64,000 nt of DNA from Candidatus Dormiibacterota bacterium (GTDB lineage Bacteria; Chloroflexota; Dormibacteria; Aeolococcales; Aeolococcaceae), in NCBI GenBank assembly GCA_019245575.1, contig JAFARE010000004.1:1-64000 (forward strand), in the 5' to 3' direction. A program made the position numbers and the translations under genes. Of the stretch, positions 8,034 to 16,618 are shown piece after piece. The notes beneath the pieces were generated by a model. It was given only the letters and a program-made list of their open reading frames with translations. It was not told the DNA's origin and searched no databases. Within the stretch, counting starts at the first letter, position 1; each line of letters opens with the position of its first letter.

Positions 8034-9968
8034 ATGGCCACCATGCGCACGTCGCGCTTCTGGGTGATCCTGCTGGGCTTGCTCGTCCTCAACTTCGTCA
8101 TCACCAACGTCATCCTCGGCTCGGGCCAGCCGAAGACGGTGACCATTCCATACAACGTCTTCATCCAGCAGGTCGATGCAGGCAATGTGACCAGCATCAC
8201 CAGCACCGCGGACTCGATAACGGGCGTGGCGAAGACCGCTGTGAGCGCGGGCCCGGGCCAGGACAGCTCGACGAACTTCATCACGCAGCGCCCGTCGTTC
8301 GCGGGCGACGACCTGGAGACACTGCTGACCAAGCACGGCGTGACCATCAACGCGCAGAACCCGAATCCTGCGACGCCGCTGTGGGAGACGCTGCTGTTCA
8401 GCTTCGGGCCGACGCTGCTGCTGGTGTTCGGGTTTCTCTATCTGATGCGCCGCAGCGCCGCGCTTGCCGGGGGCGGCGCGGGCGGCATCCTTGGGCGCTT
8501 CGGCCAGTCGAGCGCGCGCCTGTACGACGCGGAGCGGCCGACCACGACGTTCGCCGACGTTGCCGGCATCGACGAGGTGAAGGCCGAGCTCATGGAGGTC
8601 GTCGACTTCCTGAAGGAGCCGCAGAAGTACCAGCGTCTGGGCGGGGCGGTGCCCAAGGGCGTGCTGCTCATCGGCGCGCCCGGAACCGGCAAGACGCTGC
8701 TCGCGCGCGCAGTGGCCGGCGAGGCGGGCGTGCCCTTCTTCTCGATCTCCGCATCCGAGTTCATCGAGGCGATCGTCGGCGTCGGCGCCGCGCGCGTGCG
8801 CGACCTCTTCGAGAAAGCTCGCGCAGCGGCGCCCGCGATCATCTTCATCGACGAGCTGGACGCGATCGGGCGCTCGCGCACCGCGGCGCTGCGCGTGGGC
8901 AGCAACGACGAGCAGGAGCAGACGCTCAACCAGATCCTGACCGAGATGGACGGCTTCGACACTCGCGAAGGCGTCATCGTGCTGGCCGCGACCAACCGCG
9001 CGGATGTGCTCGACCCCGCACTGTTGCGGCCGGGCCGGTTCGACCGGCGCGTGGCGGTGCAGCCGCCGGATCGCCGCGGCCGCGCCGCAATCCTCGCGAT
9101 CCACACGCGCAACATGCCGCTGGCCAAGGACGTGGACCTTGAGCTGGTTGCGTCGCTGACCGCCGGAATGGTGGGCGCGGATCTGCGCAACCTCGCCAAC
9201 GAGGCGGCCCTCGCCGCAGCCCGGCGCGGCGCGGCCGAGGTGACACAGCAGGACTTCGCGACGGCGTTGGAGAAGATCGAGCTCGGCTCGGAGCGCAAGC
9301 TCACGCTCAGCCCGCGCGACCGCGAGCGCATCGCATACCACGAGTCCGGTCACGCGCTGCTGGGCCTGCTGATGCCCGGCGCGGACCCGGTGCGGCGCGT
9401 CTCCATCATCCCGCGCGGTCAGGCGCTCGGCGTCACCATCCAGACGCCGGTCGACGACCGCTTCAACTACGGCGAGGACTACCTGCGCGGGCGCATCGTC
9501 GGCGCGCTCGGAGGTCGCGCCGCGGAGCAGCTCGTGTACGGCGTCGTCACAACCGGTGCGGAGAATGACCTGCGCCAGGTCACCGCAATCGCGCGGCAGA
9601 TGGTGGTGCGCTGGGGCATGAGCCCCAAGGTGGGAGCGCTCAACTATGCGGAGGACGGAGACGGCGCCTCCCCGCTGCTGGGCGCCGCGCGTGCCTACAG
9701 CGACGAGACCGCCGCGCTCATCGACTCGGAGGTGAAGCGCATCTCTGACGAATGCCTGACCCAGGCGAAGGAGCTGCTCACGCAGAATCGCGGCAAGCTC
9801 GACGCGCTGGTGCGCGCGCTGCTGGAGCACGACACGCTGACCGAGAGCGAGATCCTCAGCGTGACCGGCCTCACATCGCCGGGCGACGGAGTGGCGCCCG
9901 CCGCCGAAGCGGCGGCGACACCCGCGCGGGAGCAGGCGCTGGCGCCGGCGGCGCCCACCTCATCCTGA
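8034..9968 (+). CDS. ftsH: ATP-dependent zinc metalloprotease FtsH
   Basis: A 644-residue membrane-anchored AAA+ protease that unfolds and degrades membrane and cytosolic proteins. TM1 is at residues about 8-28. The extracytoplasmic domain follows, and TM2 is at about 118-138. The AAA domain has Walker A GAPGTGKT (214-221), Walker [10 protein letters not shown], and the SRH region [18 protein letters not shown]. The protease domain has HESGH at 436-440, with a third zinc ligand in GAENDLRQ. The pore-1 loop reads EAIVGVG, with Ile247 where the canonical enzyme has Phe (MFVGVG). This would weaken the usual aromatic grip on substrates and suggests a specialised paralogue. The C-terminus is Ala/Pro-rich. 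Confidence 0.95.
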   Translation: MATMRTSRFWVILLGLLVLNFVITNVILGSGQPKTVTIPYNVFIQQVDAGNVTSITSTADSITGVAKTAVSAGPGQDSSTNFITQRPSFAGDDLETLLTKHGVTINAQNPNPATPLWETLLFSFGPTLLLVFGFLYLMRRSAALAGGGAGGILGRFGQSSARLYDAERPTTTFADVAGIDEVKAELMEVVDFLKEPQKYQRLGGAVPKGVLLIGAPGTGKTLLARAVAGEAGVPFFSISASEFIEAIVGVGAARVRDLFEKARAAAPAIIFIDELDAIGRSRTAALRVGSNDEQEQTLNQILTEMDGFDTREGVIVLAATNRADVLDPALLRPGRFDRRVAVQPPDRRGRAAILAIHTRNMPLAKDVDLELVASLTAGMVGADLRNLANEAALAAARRGAAEVTQQDFATALEKIELGSERKLTLSPRDRERIAYHESGHALLGLLMPGADPVRRVSIIPRGQALGVTIQTPVDDRFNYGEDYLRGRIVGALGGRAAEQLVYGVVTTGAENDLRQVTAIARQMVVRWGMSPKVGALNYAEDGDGASPLLGAARAYSDETAALIDSEVKRISDECLTQAKELLTQNRGKLDALVRALLEHDTLTESEILSVTGLTSPGDGVAPAAEAAATPAREQALAPAAPTSS

Positions 9969-10032
9969 GGGAGGAGCGACGAAGCGCGAAATTTCGTGCT
10001 CGCGCCCGATGTGCGCCGCCTCACGTCGCGGA

Positions 10033-10038
10033 TAGCCT
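10033..10038 (+). promoter_or_regulatory. -10 element TAGCCT, leaderless promoter of ABC operon
   Basis: TAGCCT ends 6 bp before the ATG at 10045 and no ribosome-binding site is present. It would drive the four-gene ABC and two-component operon. Confidence 0.5.
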
Positions 10039-10044
10039 CGGCAC

Positions 10045-10995
10045 ATGACAACCACCACTTCTGCCGCACCCCTGGTTGAGACGCGCGGGCTGACGCGGCG
10101 CTTCGGCGCGCGCGCGGCCATCGACGGGGTCGACCTGCGCATACCATCCGGCGTCGCGTTCGGGCTGCTCGGACCCAACGGCGCCGGCAAGACGACGCTC
10201 ATCCGCGTGCTGCTGGGGCTGATCAAGCCGAGCGCGGGTGACGCGTGGCTCATGGGCCACGCCATGCCCGCGGAGCATGCCGCGGCGCTGGCGAGCGTGG
10301 GCGCGGTCGTCGAAGAGCCGCGCTTCCACACGCACCTGACGGGGCGGGAAAACCTGGCGATCGTCGCGGCGTGCATCAGCGATGCGGCCGAGGCGCGCAT
10401 CCCGTCCGTGCTCGCACGCGTCGGGCTCGCGGAGCGCGCGGACGAGCGCGTCGGCACGTACTCGCTCGGCATGCGGCAGCGCCTCGGCATCGCGCGGTGT
10501 CTGCTGAACGACCCGCAGCTGCTGATCCTCGACGAGCCGATGAACGGCCTGGACCCCGCCGGCATGCTCGAGGTGCGCGACTTCATCCGGAGCTTCGTCG
10601 ACGAGGGCCGCACCGTGCTGCTCTCCTCGCATCTGCTCGATGAGATGGAGCGGACGTGCGACATGGTTGCGATCATCGACCGCGGGCACCTGGTGCGGCA
10701 GGGCCGGCTCTCCGAGCTGCGTGGCGGCGAGAACCGCGTCATCGTCGAGTGCAGCGACGTCGCGCGTGCACGGACCGTGCTGCAGTCCGTCAACGGGATC
10801 GAACACGTCGCCGGCGAGGACTCGCGGACGCTGGTGTGCACGCTGCCCGACGGCACCTCGCCCGCGCAGCTGAACCGCGCACTGGTCACCGCGGGCATCG
10901 ACGTTTCCCGGCTGGAGCGCTCCCAGGCATCGCTGGAGGAGCGCTTCCTCGACCTGACAACCCGGCTGCAGACGCCGGAGGAGGCAATCGCATGA
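10045..10995 (+). CDS. ABC transporter ATP-binding protein, ABC-2 type
   Basis: A 316-residue ATPase. Walker A is GPNGAGKTT (about residues 43-51). The signature YSLGMRQRLGIA replaces the canonical LSGGQ, as is common in drug- and antibiotic-resistance exporters. Walker B is LLILDEPMNGLDPAGM, and the H-loop is SSHLLDEME. A C-terminal domain of about 90 residues follows, typical of the CcmA/bacitracin-exporter group. It is coupled by an ATGA overlap to the permease, and then to a histidine kinase and response regulator. That arrangement resembles cell-envelope-stress or antimicrobial-peptide exporters controlled by their own two-component system. The substrate is unknown. Confidence 0.92.
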   Translation: MTTTTSAAPLVETRGLTRRFGARAAIDGVDLRIPSGVAFGLLGPNGAGKTTLIRVLLGLIKPSAGDAWLMGHAMPAEHAAALASVGAVVEEPRFHTHLTGRENLAIVAACISDAAEARIPSVLARVGLAERADERVGTYSLGMRQRLGIARCLLNDPQLLILDEPMNGLDPAGMLEVRDFIRSFVDEGRTVLLSSHLLDEMERTCDMVAIIDRGHLVRQGRLSELRGGENRVIVECSDVARARTVLQSVNGIEHVAGEDSRTLVCTLPDGTSPAQLNRALVTAGIDVSRLERSQASLEERFLDLTTRLQTPEEAIA

Positions 10996-11777
10996 GCCGG
11001 ATCGTCCCCATGATCAACGCTGAGTTCCTCAAGCTGCGCAAGCGGCGCGGCATGCTCGCGCTGGCGATCGTGCTCACCGTCGGCGGCGTCGTGGTGGCGA
11101 ACGTCTTCGAAGCGATCTACCACGCCACATCCCCGCTCAAGTACGCCGCCGCGGGTGGCATGCATGGCTTCCTGACGAATCTGACGCTGTTCAACATCAC
11201 CGCCACGCTGGCCGCGGTGATCCTCGGCGCCACCGCGGGCGCGCAGGACACCGGCTCCGGCGTGTTCCGCAGCCTGGTGGCCACCGGCCAGTCGCGGCTC
11301 AAGCTGGCGGGGGTGCGCATCCCGGGCGGTCTCATGCTGCTGCTGCCCGTCCTGCTGGTGGCGTATGGCGTGGAGCTGGCCGGTGCGTTCCTGTTCGCCT
11401 CGGGGACCCCCACACCTGACGGCACCACCATGCTCGTGGGCCTCGGCTGGCTCATGGCGGTGGCGGTGCTGAACTTCTGCGTTGCGCTCGGCCTGGCGGT
11501 TCTGCTGCAGGCCCGGGGCACCGCGATCGGCCTGCTGATCGCATGGCACCTCGCGCTGTCGCGGCTCATCGAAACGGCCGCTCCGCTGGGCAACTGGCGA
11601 GTGCTCGTGTCGTCTGTGGCGACGGACCGTTTCCTGCCCAACGCGACCGACCTGGTCACAATGCGCGAGGGCAACACAATCACCGTGACCATCGCGGTCG
11701 CCCTCGTCGTGGTGGTCGCCTGGATCGCGGTCGCGACGGCACTGGGCATGTGGCGCACGGTGACGCAGGACGCGTGA
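10992..11777 (+). CDS. ABC-2 type transporter permease
   Basis: A 261-residue integral membrane protein. Six hydrophobic segments can be picked out, beginning with LALAIVLTVGGVVVANVF at about residues 18-35 and ending with VALVVVVAWIAVATALGMW. A conserved basic cytoplasmic N-terminus (EFLKLRKRRG) is typical of ABC-2 permeases. It is the membrane partner of the preceding ATPase. The ATG overlaps the upstream stop (ATGA), and its stop overlaps the kinase start (GTGA). Confidence 0.85.
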   Translation: MSRIVPMINAEFLKLRKRRGMLALAIVLTVGGVVVANVFEAIYHATSPLKYAAAGGMHGFLTNLTLFNITATLAAVILGATAGAQDTGSGVFRSLVATGQSRLKLAGVRIPGGLMLLLPVLLVAYGVELAGAFLFASGTPTPDGTTMLVGLGWLMAVAVLNFCVALGLAVLLQARGTAIGLLIAWHLALSRLIETAAPLGNWRVLVSSVATDRFLPNATDLVTMREGNTITVTIAVALVVVVAWIAVATALGMWRTVTQDA

Positions 11778-12976
11778 CGTCGAGCGCAGCGTCCCTCGAC
11801 CCCGGGCCCTGGTGGCGCTTCCGCCGGTGGCCCGGGCGGCTGTTCGACGTGGGCGTGGTGCTGGCGCTGCTCGCCGTCGGGGCAGCCATCGTGCTCTCGA
11901 CGACGAACGCGATCCCGCGGCTCAACCGCGACCACGCGGTGGTCTTCGCGGTTGTGCTGGCGGCGCTGGCGGGGCTGCTGGTGCGGCGCAGCCATCCGCT
12001 GTTGATGCTGGGGCTGGTCATCGTCGCGCTGGTCGCCGAAGGCCTGCTGCGCGCGTCGGCCATCGTGACGCCGATCGTGCTGGTGGCGGTGTACACGCTC
12101 GCGGCGCGGCTCACCTGGCGGCTGGCGCTGCCGCTCACCACGCTGACGTTCGCCGCCTTCCTCGCCGCGGGCTCGGTGTCGCGCGGCGAGCTGTCGTTCT
12201 CGAACTTCGTCGCCTCGTTCATCCCCATCGCGGGCGCGTACGCGGTCGGCGCGTATGTGGGCACGCGCGTCGCGTACATCGACGCGCTGCGCGCGCGCGC
12301 CGAGCAGCTGACCAGGGAGCAGGATCTGCTCGCGCGCCAGGCTGTCGCCGACGAGCGGGTGCGCATCGCGCGTGAGCTGCACGACGTGGTGGCGCACAAC
12401 CTCAGCCTCATCACGGTCCAGGCGGGGGCGCTGCAGACGCAGGTGGGTGCGAACTCGCCGGCGCGCGCCACCGCCGACGTCATCGCGCGCACCGGGCGCC
12501 AGGCGATGGATGAGATGCGTCGCATGCTCGGGGTGCTGCGCCTCGGCGACGCCGCGGATATCGCCGGCCGCGCGCCGCAGCCGGGCATCGCCGACATCGA
12601 TGCGCTGGTCGAGGAAACGCGGCGCGCCGGTGTCGATGTCGTGCTGCGCATGGACGATGTTCCCGCCGCGCTGCCACCCGGGGTCGATCTCTCCGCGTAC
12701 CGCATCGTGCAGGAGGCGCTGACCAACGTGCTGCGCCACGCCGGACCCGCGCACTGCACCGTCGACGTACGGCGCGCCGACGGGGCGCTGCAGCTGCGCA
12801 TCACCGACGACGGACGCGGTGCGCCCGCGGGGGCGCCCGGCTCGCGCGGCCACGGGCTGGTGGGCATGCGCGAGCGCGTCGCCCTGTTCGGCGGCGAGCT
12901 GTTCGCTGGTCCCGTGCCGGGCGGCGGCTTCGCCGTGCAGGCGACGCTGCCGCTGCACGTGCAGGCGCGCGCGTGA
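11774..12976 (+). CDS. Sensor histidine kinase, NarL/HisKA_3 type
   Basis: A 400-residue membrane kinase with four or five N-terminal transmembrane helices (residues about 20-155) and little extracytoplasmic sequence, as in intramembrane-sensing kinases. The HisKA_3 dimerisation box ERVRIARELHDVVAHNLSLI carries the phospho-acceptor His. The HATPase domain has EALTNVLRHA (N box), ITDDGRGAP and GHGLVGMRERV (G boxes). The GTG start overlaps the permease stop. It should phosphorylate the adjacent NarL-type regulator, and its lack of a sensor loop fits sensing through the ABC transporter encoded upstream. Confidence 0.92.
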   Translation: MTSSAASLDPGPWWRFRRWPGRLFDVGVVLALLAVGAAIVLSTTNAIPRLNRDHAVVFAVVLAALAGLLVRRSHPLLMLGLVIVALVAEGLLRASAIVTPIVLVAVYTLAARLTWRLALPLTTLTFAAFLAAGSVSRGELSFSNFVASFIPIAGAYAVGAYVGTRVAYIDALRARAEQLTREQDLLARQAVADERVRIARELHDVVAHNLSLITVQAGALQTQVGANSPARATADVIARTGRQAMDEMRRMLGVLRLGDAADIAGRAPQPGIADIDALVEETRRAGVDVVLRMDDVPAALPPGVDLSAYRIVQEALTNVLRHAGPAHCTVDVRRADGALQLRITDDGRGAPAGAPGSRGHGLVGMRERVALFGGELFAGPVPGGGFAVQATLPLHVQARA

Positions 12977-13623
12977 TCCGCGTCCTCATCGTCGACGACC
13001 AGGAGCTGGTGCGCGCCGGCTTTCGCATGATCCTCGAGGCGCAGGAGGGCATCAGCGTCGTCGCCGAGGCGGGTGACGGGGAAGAGGCGGTCGACGTGGC
13101 ACGCACGGCCAGACCCGACGTCGTGCTCATGGACATCCGCATGCCCCGGCTCGACGGGGTCGAGGCGACCCGCCGCCTGCAGGACACGCGGGTGATCATC
13201 CTCACAACTTTCGACCACGACGAGTACGTGGTGGAGGCGCTGCGCGCCGGCGCGAGCGGATTCCTGGTGAAGGACGCGCCGCCGGAGGAGCTGGTGCGCG
13301 CGGTGCGGGTCGTCGCCGCGGGTGACGCGCTGCTGTCGCCGACCGTGACTCGTCGTCTCCTCGACGGTGTGATGACGCGACTGCAGGTGCGCCGAGACCC
13401 GCCGGGCTGGGATGACCTCACCGACCGCGAGCGTGACGTGCTGCGGCTGCTTGCCGCGGGACGCTCCAACACGGAGATCGCAGCCGATCTGCATGTGAGC
13501 GAGACGACCGTGAAGACGCACGTGTCGCACGTGCTCGAGAAGCTCGGGCTGCGCGACCGGGTGCAGGCCGTGGTGCTTGCCTACGAGACCGGGCTGGTGA
13601 CTCCGGGCGCGGCCAGTCCTTAG
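12973..13623 (+). CDS. NarL/LuxR-family response regulator
   Basis: A 216-residue regulator. The receiver domain has the acidic pair DD (VDDQE), phospho-acceptor Asp in VVLMDIRMPRLDG, the switch Thr in ILTTFDHDEY, and Lys in LVKDAPPEEL. The C-terminal LuxR helix-turn-helix is LTDRERDVLRLLAAGRSNTE followed by SETTVKTHVSHVLEKLGLRD. The start is GTG at 12973, overlapping the kinase stop. It is the cognate partner of the kinase and probably regulates the ABC operon. Confidence 0.94.
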   Translation: MIRVLIVDDQELVRAGFRMILEAQEGISVVAEAGDGEEAVDVARTARPDVVLMDIRMPRLDGVEATRRLQDTRVIILTTFDHDEYVVEALRAGASGFLVKDAPPEELVRAVRVVAAGDALLSPTVTRRLLDGVMTRLQVRRDPPGWDDLTDRERDVLRLLAAGRSNTEIAADLHVSETTVKTHVSHVLEKLGLRDRVQAVVLAYETGLVTPGAASP

Positions 13624-13638
13624 ACTTGGAGCAGCGCC

Positions 13639-13794
13639 ATGTGCCTCCTGATCGGCTTTCTGATCCTCACCGCGGCTCTGTTCGGCTTCGGCGCCGCGCT
13701 GCACGCGCTGTGGTGGGTTGCGCTGGCGTTTCTCGTCATCTGGCTGCTGGGGTTCCTGGTCCGTCCGCGCCGCGGCCGCTGGTACTACTGGTAG
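13639..13794 (+). CDS. Small hydrophobic protein, 51 residues
   Basis: A short ORF with an ATG at 13639 and a GGAG ribosome-binding site in its leader. The product is almost entirely hydrophobic (MCLLIGFLILTAALFGFGAA at the start), with two membrane helices separated by LHALWW. It ends in a basic and aromatic tail, RPRRGRWYYW. This pattern of two helices with a WW turn, LGFLVRP and a C-terminal W matches a family of roughly 50-residue hydrophobic proteins common in Actinobacteria. The function is unknown. It follows the response regulator by 15 bp and is probably part of that operon. TAGACT overlaps the upstream stop and could provide a separate promoter. Confidence 0.75.
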   Translation: MCLLIGFLILTAALFGFGAALHALWWVALAFLVIWLLGFLVRPRRGRWYYW

Positions 13795-13804
13795 CAGCCG
13801 GCGG

Positions 13805-14515
13805 TCACGGGCGCCGCCCCACAGCGCGCCAGATCCGCTCCGCGTGCTCCTCGGGCAGGTGGTAGATGCACACGGCGGCCGCCAGCCTGCGGTTGGCGCG
13901 AAGGTCCGGCAGGACCATCTCGATCGCGTCCTCGTCGGCGGCGCGGAGAAAGTCCTCGAGGAGCCCGGTGCCGATGGCGGTGCTCTGGTGCGCGTCGGCG
14001 CGGCGCAGCGCTTCCTTGAAGAGCTGCCATGCCGTCGGCGCGGCGCCCTTTTCGTTGGCGAGCTGGTCCATCACCTGCCACGCCCAGAAGCTGGCCGGAC
14101 GCGAGGCGTCGCCGGCGTCGAAGGAGCAGTGGCGCAGATAGCCGTCGATGGTGTGCGCGTAACCCAGAGCACGCACCATCTCGCGCGCGTTCATGCGCGA
14201 CGACAGCGCGCCGGCGGCCAGGCTGGCGAAGCGATCGTCGTCGCGCGCCAGGCCGAGCAGCTTGAAGCGCACACCGTCATCCACGTCGATGAGCACTCGC
14301 AGCGGACCGGCGGCGACGTCGTGCAGTCGCGGCTCCGCGGAGCGGTCGTCTGGCAGCTCGCGCACCAGCGCGACCACCGCGTCCCACCAGCCCGCGACAT
14401 CGGACGCGACATGCGGCCGCATGCGCGTGAGCGTGGACGTCGTGTCGACGCGCTTGCCGCGCAGCCACCGTCGCAGCTGCGACGCAGGTGTCGCTGCGGT
14501 GGTGCTCGCCATCAT
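13805..14515 (-). CDS. Hypothetical protein, DUF6869-like C-terminal half
   Basis: A 236-residue soluble protein with many Arg, Asp and Ala residues. The segment FWAWQVMDQL followed by AIGTGLLEDFLR resembles the WAWE...IGAGPLEDLL pattern of DUF6869-type proteins of unknown role; I recall this pattern and have not compared sequences. The N-terminal half has no recognised motif. The start is uncertain. ATG 14515 is used, but a GTG at 14521 sits 5 bp after a TAGTGT hexamer and would suit a leaderless start. It is transcribed towards the 51-residue gene and divergent from the PH-domain genes. Confidence 0.6.
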   Translation of the reverse strand: MMASTTAATPASQLRRWLRGKRVDTTSTLTRMRPHVASDVAGWWDAVVALVRELPDDRSAEPRLHDVAAGPLRVLIDVDDGVRFKLLGLARDDDRFASLAAGALSSRMNAREMVRALGYAHTIDGYLRHCSFDAGDASRPASFWAWQVMDQLANEKGAAPTAWQLFKEALRRADAHQSTAIGTGLLEDFLRAADEDAIEMVLPDLRANRRLAAAVCIYHLPEEHAERIWRAVGRRP

Positions 14516-14540
14516 CGTCACGGGCCACACTATCAGCAGA

Positions 14541-15023
14541 ATGCTTCGCGAACCGCGCGCGCCCGCTGAGTTCAGGCGCGTGTCGCCCCGCTTCTGGATG
14601 GCGCGCCAGACCGTGATCGCGCTCGTGTTCGCCCCGCTGCTGGGCGGCGCGCTCGCCGTCATGGCCGCCCTCGGCGGCGGCGGCTGGGTGCTGCTGCCCG
14701 CCGGGGTGGCCGCCCTGGCGGTGCTGCAGTGGGTCATCGAGCTGGGGCGCTATCGCACCTGGGGCTACGCGGAACGCGAGGATGACCTCATCGTGCGACG
14801 CGGCCTGATGTTCCGCCGCGTCTCCGTCGTGCCGTACGGGCGCATGCAACTGATCGACGTGACCGCCGGCCCGGTCGACCGGGCCTTCGGCCTGGCAACG
14901 GTGCAGCTGCACACGGCAGCCGCCGCCACCGACGCGCGCATCCCCGGCCTGCTCCGGGCCGACGCGGACCTGCTGCGCGACCGCCTCGCCGCGGTGGGCG
15001 AGGCCGAGGCGACCGGGCTGTGA
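14541..15023 (+). CDS. Bacterial PH-domain membrane protein (YdbS-like)
   Basis: A 160-residue protein. A pair of membrane helices spans residues about 22-60 (ALVFAPLLGGALAVMAALGG and LLPAGVAALAVLQWVIELG). A bPH2 (formerly DUF304) domain follows: REDDLIVRRGLMFRRVSVVP, YGRMQLIDVTAGPVDRAFGL, then VQLHTAAA. This is the standard YdbS layout. YdbS-type proteins occur next to the larger YdbT, as here (GTGA overlap with the next gene), and in Bacillus the pair has been linked to resistance to antimicrobial compounds. The ATG at 14541 has no clear ribosome-binding site; a GTG at 14580 is possible. Confidence 0.82.
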   Translation: MLREPRAPAEFRRVSPRFWMARQTVIALVFAPLLGGALAVMAALGGGGWVLLPAGVAALAVLQWVIELGRYRTWGYAEREDDLIVRRGLMFRRVSVVPYGRMQLIDVTAGPVDRAFGLATVQLHTAAAATDARIPGLLRADADLLRDRLAAVGEAEATGL

Positions 15024-16405
15024 GCGACGCTGCCCTGCCAGTCGGCACGTCGTGGCGCCGCCTGCACCCGCTTTCGCCGCTGGTGCGCTTCGCCCGCATC
15101 GTCGTCGGGCTGATCGTGGTGGCAGTGCCCACGCTGGAAGCCGCCCGCGGCGGGGCCGCCGGCCGCGGCCGCAGCCTGACCACATCGCTGATTGTGTGGG
15201 CGGCGCTGCTCGGCCTCAGCATGATCGGTGGCGTCGTCTCCTGGCTGGTCACGCGCTGGCGCATCGGCGACGGTGACCTGCAGATCGAGACGGGGCTGAT
15301 CCGGCGCCAGTCGATCCGCATTCCGCTGGCCCGGATCCAGGCGGTGGACATCGTCGCCCCGCTGCTCGGGCGCATCCTCGGTCTCGCCGAGGTGCGCGTA
15401 GTGTCGGCCGGGCGCGGCGGCGAGCACGGCCGCCTCGCCTACCTCACCGCCGCCGAGGCCACCGCGGCGCGGGCGCGGCTCCTGGCGCTGGCCCACGGCC
15501 TCGCCGCCGAGACGCCCGAGCCACCCGCGCAGCCGCTGGCCGTGGTGGACAACCTCCGGCTCGTGCTTGCGCTCACCCTTCGCGCCGGTATCGCCGTCCC
15601 CCTGCTCCTGATGATCGCGGCGGCGGTCGTGCTGATCGTGGCGCCGCGGGCCGGCGCGATCGTCCTGAGCACGTGCCTGCCCATCCTGTTCACCAGCGCG
15701 GTGACCATCGCGCGCACGTTCAACGAGGAGTTCGAGTTCTCGGTCAGCGAGGCGGGCGACGGGCTGCGCCTCGACCGGGGCCTGCTGCAGCGTCGCCACG
15801 AGACGATCCCGTTCGGCCGGATCCAGGCGCTGCGGGTGGTGCAGCCCCTGCTGTGGCGGCCGGCGGGCTGGCTTCGCCTCGAGGTGGACGTGGCCCGCCA
15901 GCACGGGGCGCAGCAATCGCGCGACGACCCCCAGCGGGTGGCGCGCACGCTGGTGCCGGTGGCCCCGCGCGCCGAGGTCCTCGCCCTCCTGGGGCGGGTG
16001 TTCGCCGAGGCGGGTGTGGAGCAGCCTCCGGGAGCGAAGCCACCGCGCCGCGCGATGCTCAAGGCGCCGCTCTCATACCACTTCCTCGCGGCCTGGCACG
16101 GGGCGCGGTACGCGTGCGCGCGAACCGGCCGGCTGCAGGCGGCCACGGTGGTGGTGCCCCTCCACAAGGTGCAGAGCGTCCGGCTCAAACGCGGCCCGGT
16201 GCAGCGGATGCTCGGCCTCGCCTCCGTGCACGTGGACACCGCCGGGCAGCGGTGGCAGGCGTCCATGCGCTGCCGCGACGAGGGCGAGGCGGAAGCCTGG
16301 CTGTGGGACATCAGCGCGAAGGCCCGGCTGGCGCGGCGCCATTCCAGTCCTGGCTCGCGGCAGCGGGCGGCGCCGCCGGGTGTCGCGGGTCCGGTGATCG
16401 CGTAG
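15020..16405 (+). CDS. Bacterial PH-domain membrane protein (YdbT-like)
   Basis: A 461-residue multi-pass protein and partner of the preceding YdbS-like gene. Repeated bPH2 units are visible: LQIETGLIRRQSIRIPLARI near residue 90, LRLDRGLLQRRHETIPFGRI near 245, and a third, weaker unit near 370 (ATVVVPLHKVQSVRLKRGPV). Pairs of membrane helices lie between them. Three PH repeats with intervening helices are characteristic of YdbT. The GTG start overlaps the upstream stop. The role is unknown beyond its membrane location. Confidence 0.82.
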   Translation: MSDAALPVGTSWRRLHPLSPLVRFARIVVGLIVVAVPTLEAARGGAAGRGRSLTTSLIVWAALLGLSMIGGVVSWLVTRWRIGDGDLQIETGLIRRQSIRIPLARIQAVDIVAPLLGRILGLAEVRVVSAGRGGEHGRLAYLTAAEATAARARLLALAHGLAAETPEPPAQPLAVVDNLRLVLALTLRAGIAVPLLLMIAAAVVLIVAPRAGAIVLSTCLPILFTSAVTIARTFNEEFEFSVSEAGDGLRLDRGLLQRRHETIPFGRIQALRVVQPLLWRPAGWLRLEVDVARQHGAQQSRDDPQRVARTLVPVAPRAEVLALLGRVFAEAGVEQPPGAKPPRRAMLKAPLSYHFLAAWHGARYACARTGRLQAATVVVPLHKVQSVRLKRGPVQRMLGLASVHVDTAGQRWQASMRCRDEGEAEAWLWDISAKARLARRHSSPGSRQRAAPPGVAGPVIA

Positions 16406-16408
16406 CAT
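16403..16408 (+). promoter_or_regulatory. -10 element TAGCAT
   Basis: TAGCAT overlaps the TAG stop of the YdbT-like gene and ends 8 bp before the ATG at 16417. This is the recurring leaderless arrangement. Confidence 0.4.
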
Positions 16409-16416
16409 CAAACGCG

Positions 16417-16614
16417 ATGGCCGTGCTCGAGCCGTGCGACTGCTGCGGGCGGCCCACGCCCATCTTCCGCCTCGCCGGGGTGATCCTGGACGGGCACGTC
16501 GCCCGGGTGTGCCCCCGCTGCGTGGCCACGCAGAAGGAGCGCATCGAGCTTCCGTACGCACCGCGCCAGGACCAGGGCGCCATCCAGCCGAGCACCTCGC
16601 GAGACGTCTGGTAG
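16417..16614 (+). CDS. Small four-cysteine protein, probable zinc ribbon
   Basis: A 65-residue protein with CDCC at residues 7-10 and CPRC near residue 33, a spacing suited to a small zinc-binding knuckle. It has no other recognisable feature; the C-terminus is polar. It ends 4 bp before pyrF on the same strand, so it is probably cotranscribed with it. It may be a nucleic-acid- or protein-binding accessory, but no family was identified. Confidence 0.6.
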   Translation: MAVLEPCDCCGRPTPIFRLAGVILDGHVARVCPRCVATQKERIELPYAPRQDQGAIQPSTSRDVW

Positions 16615-16618
16615 CGGC

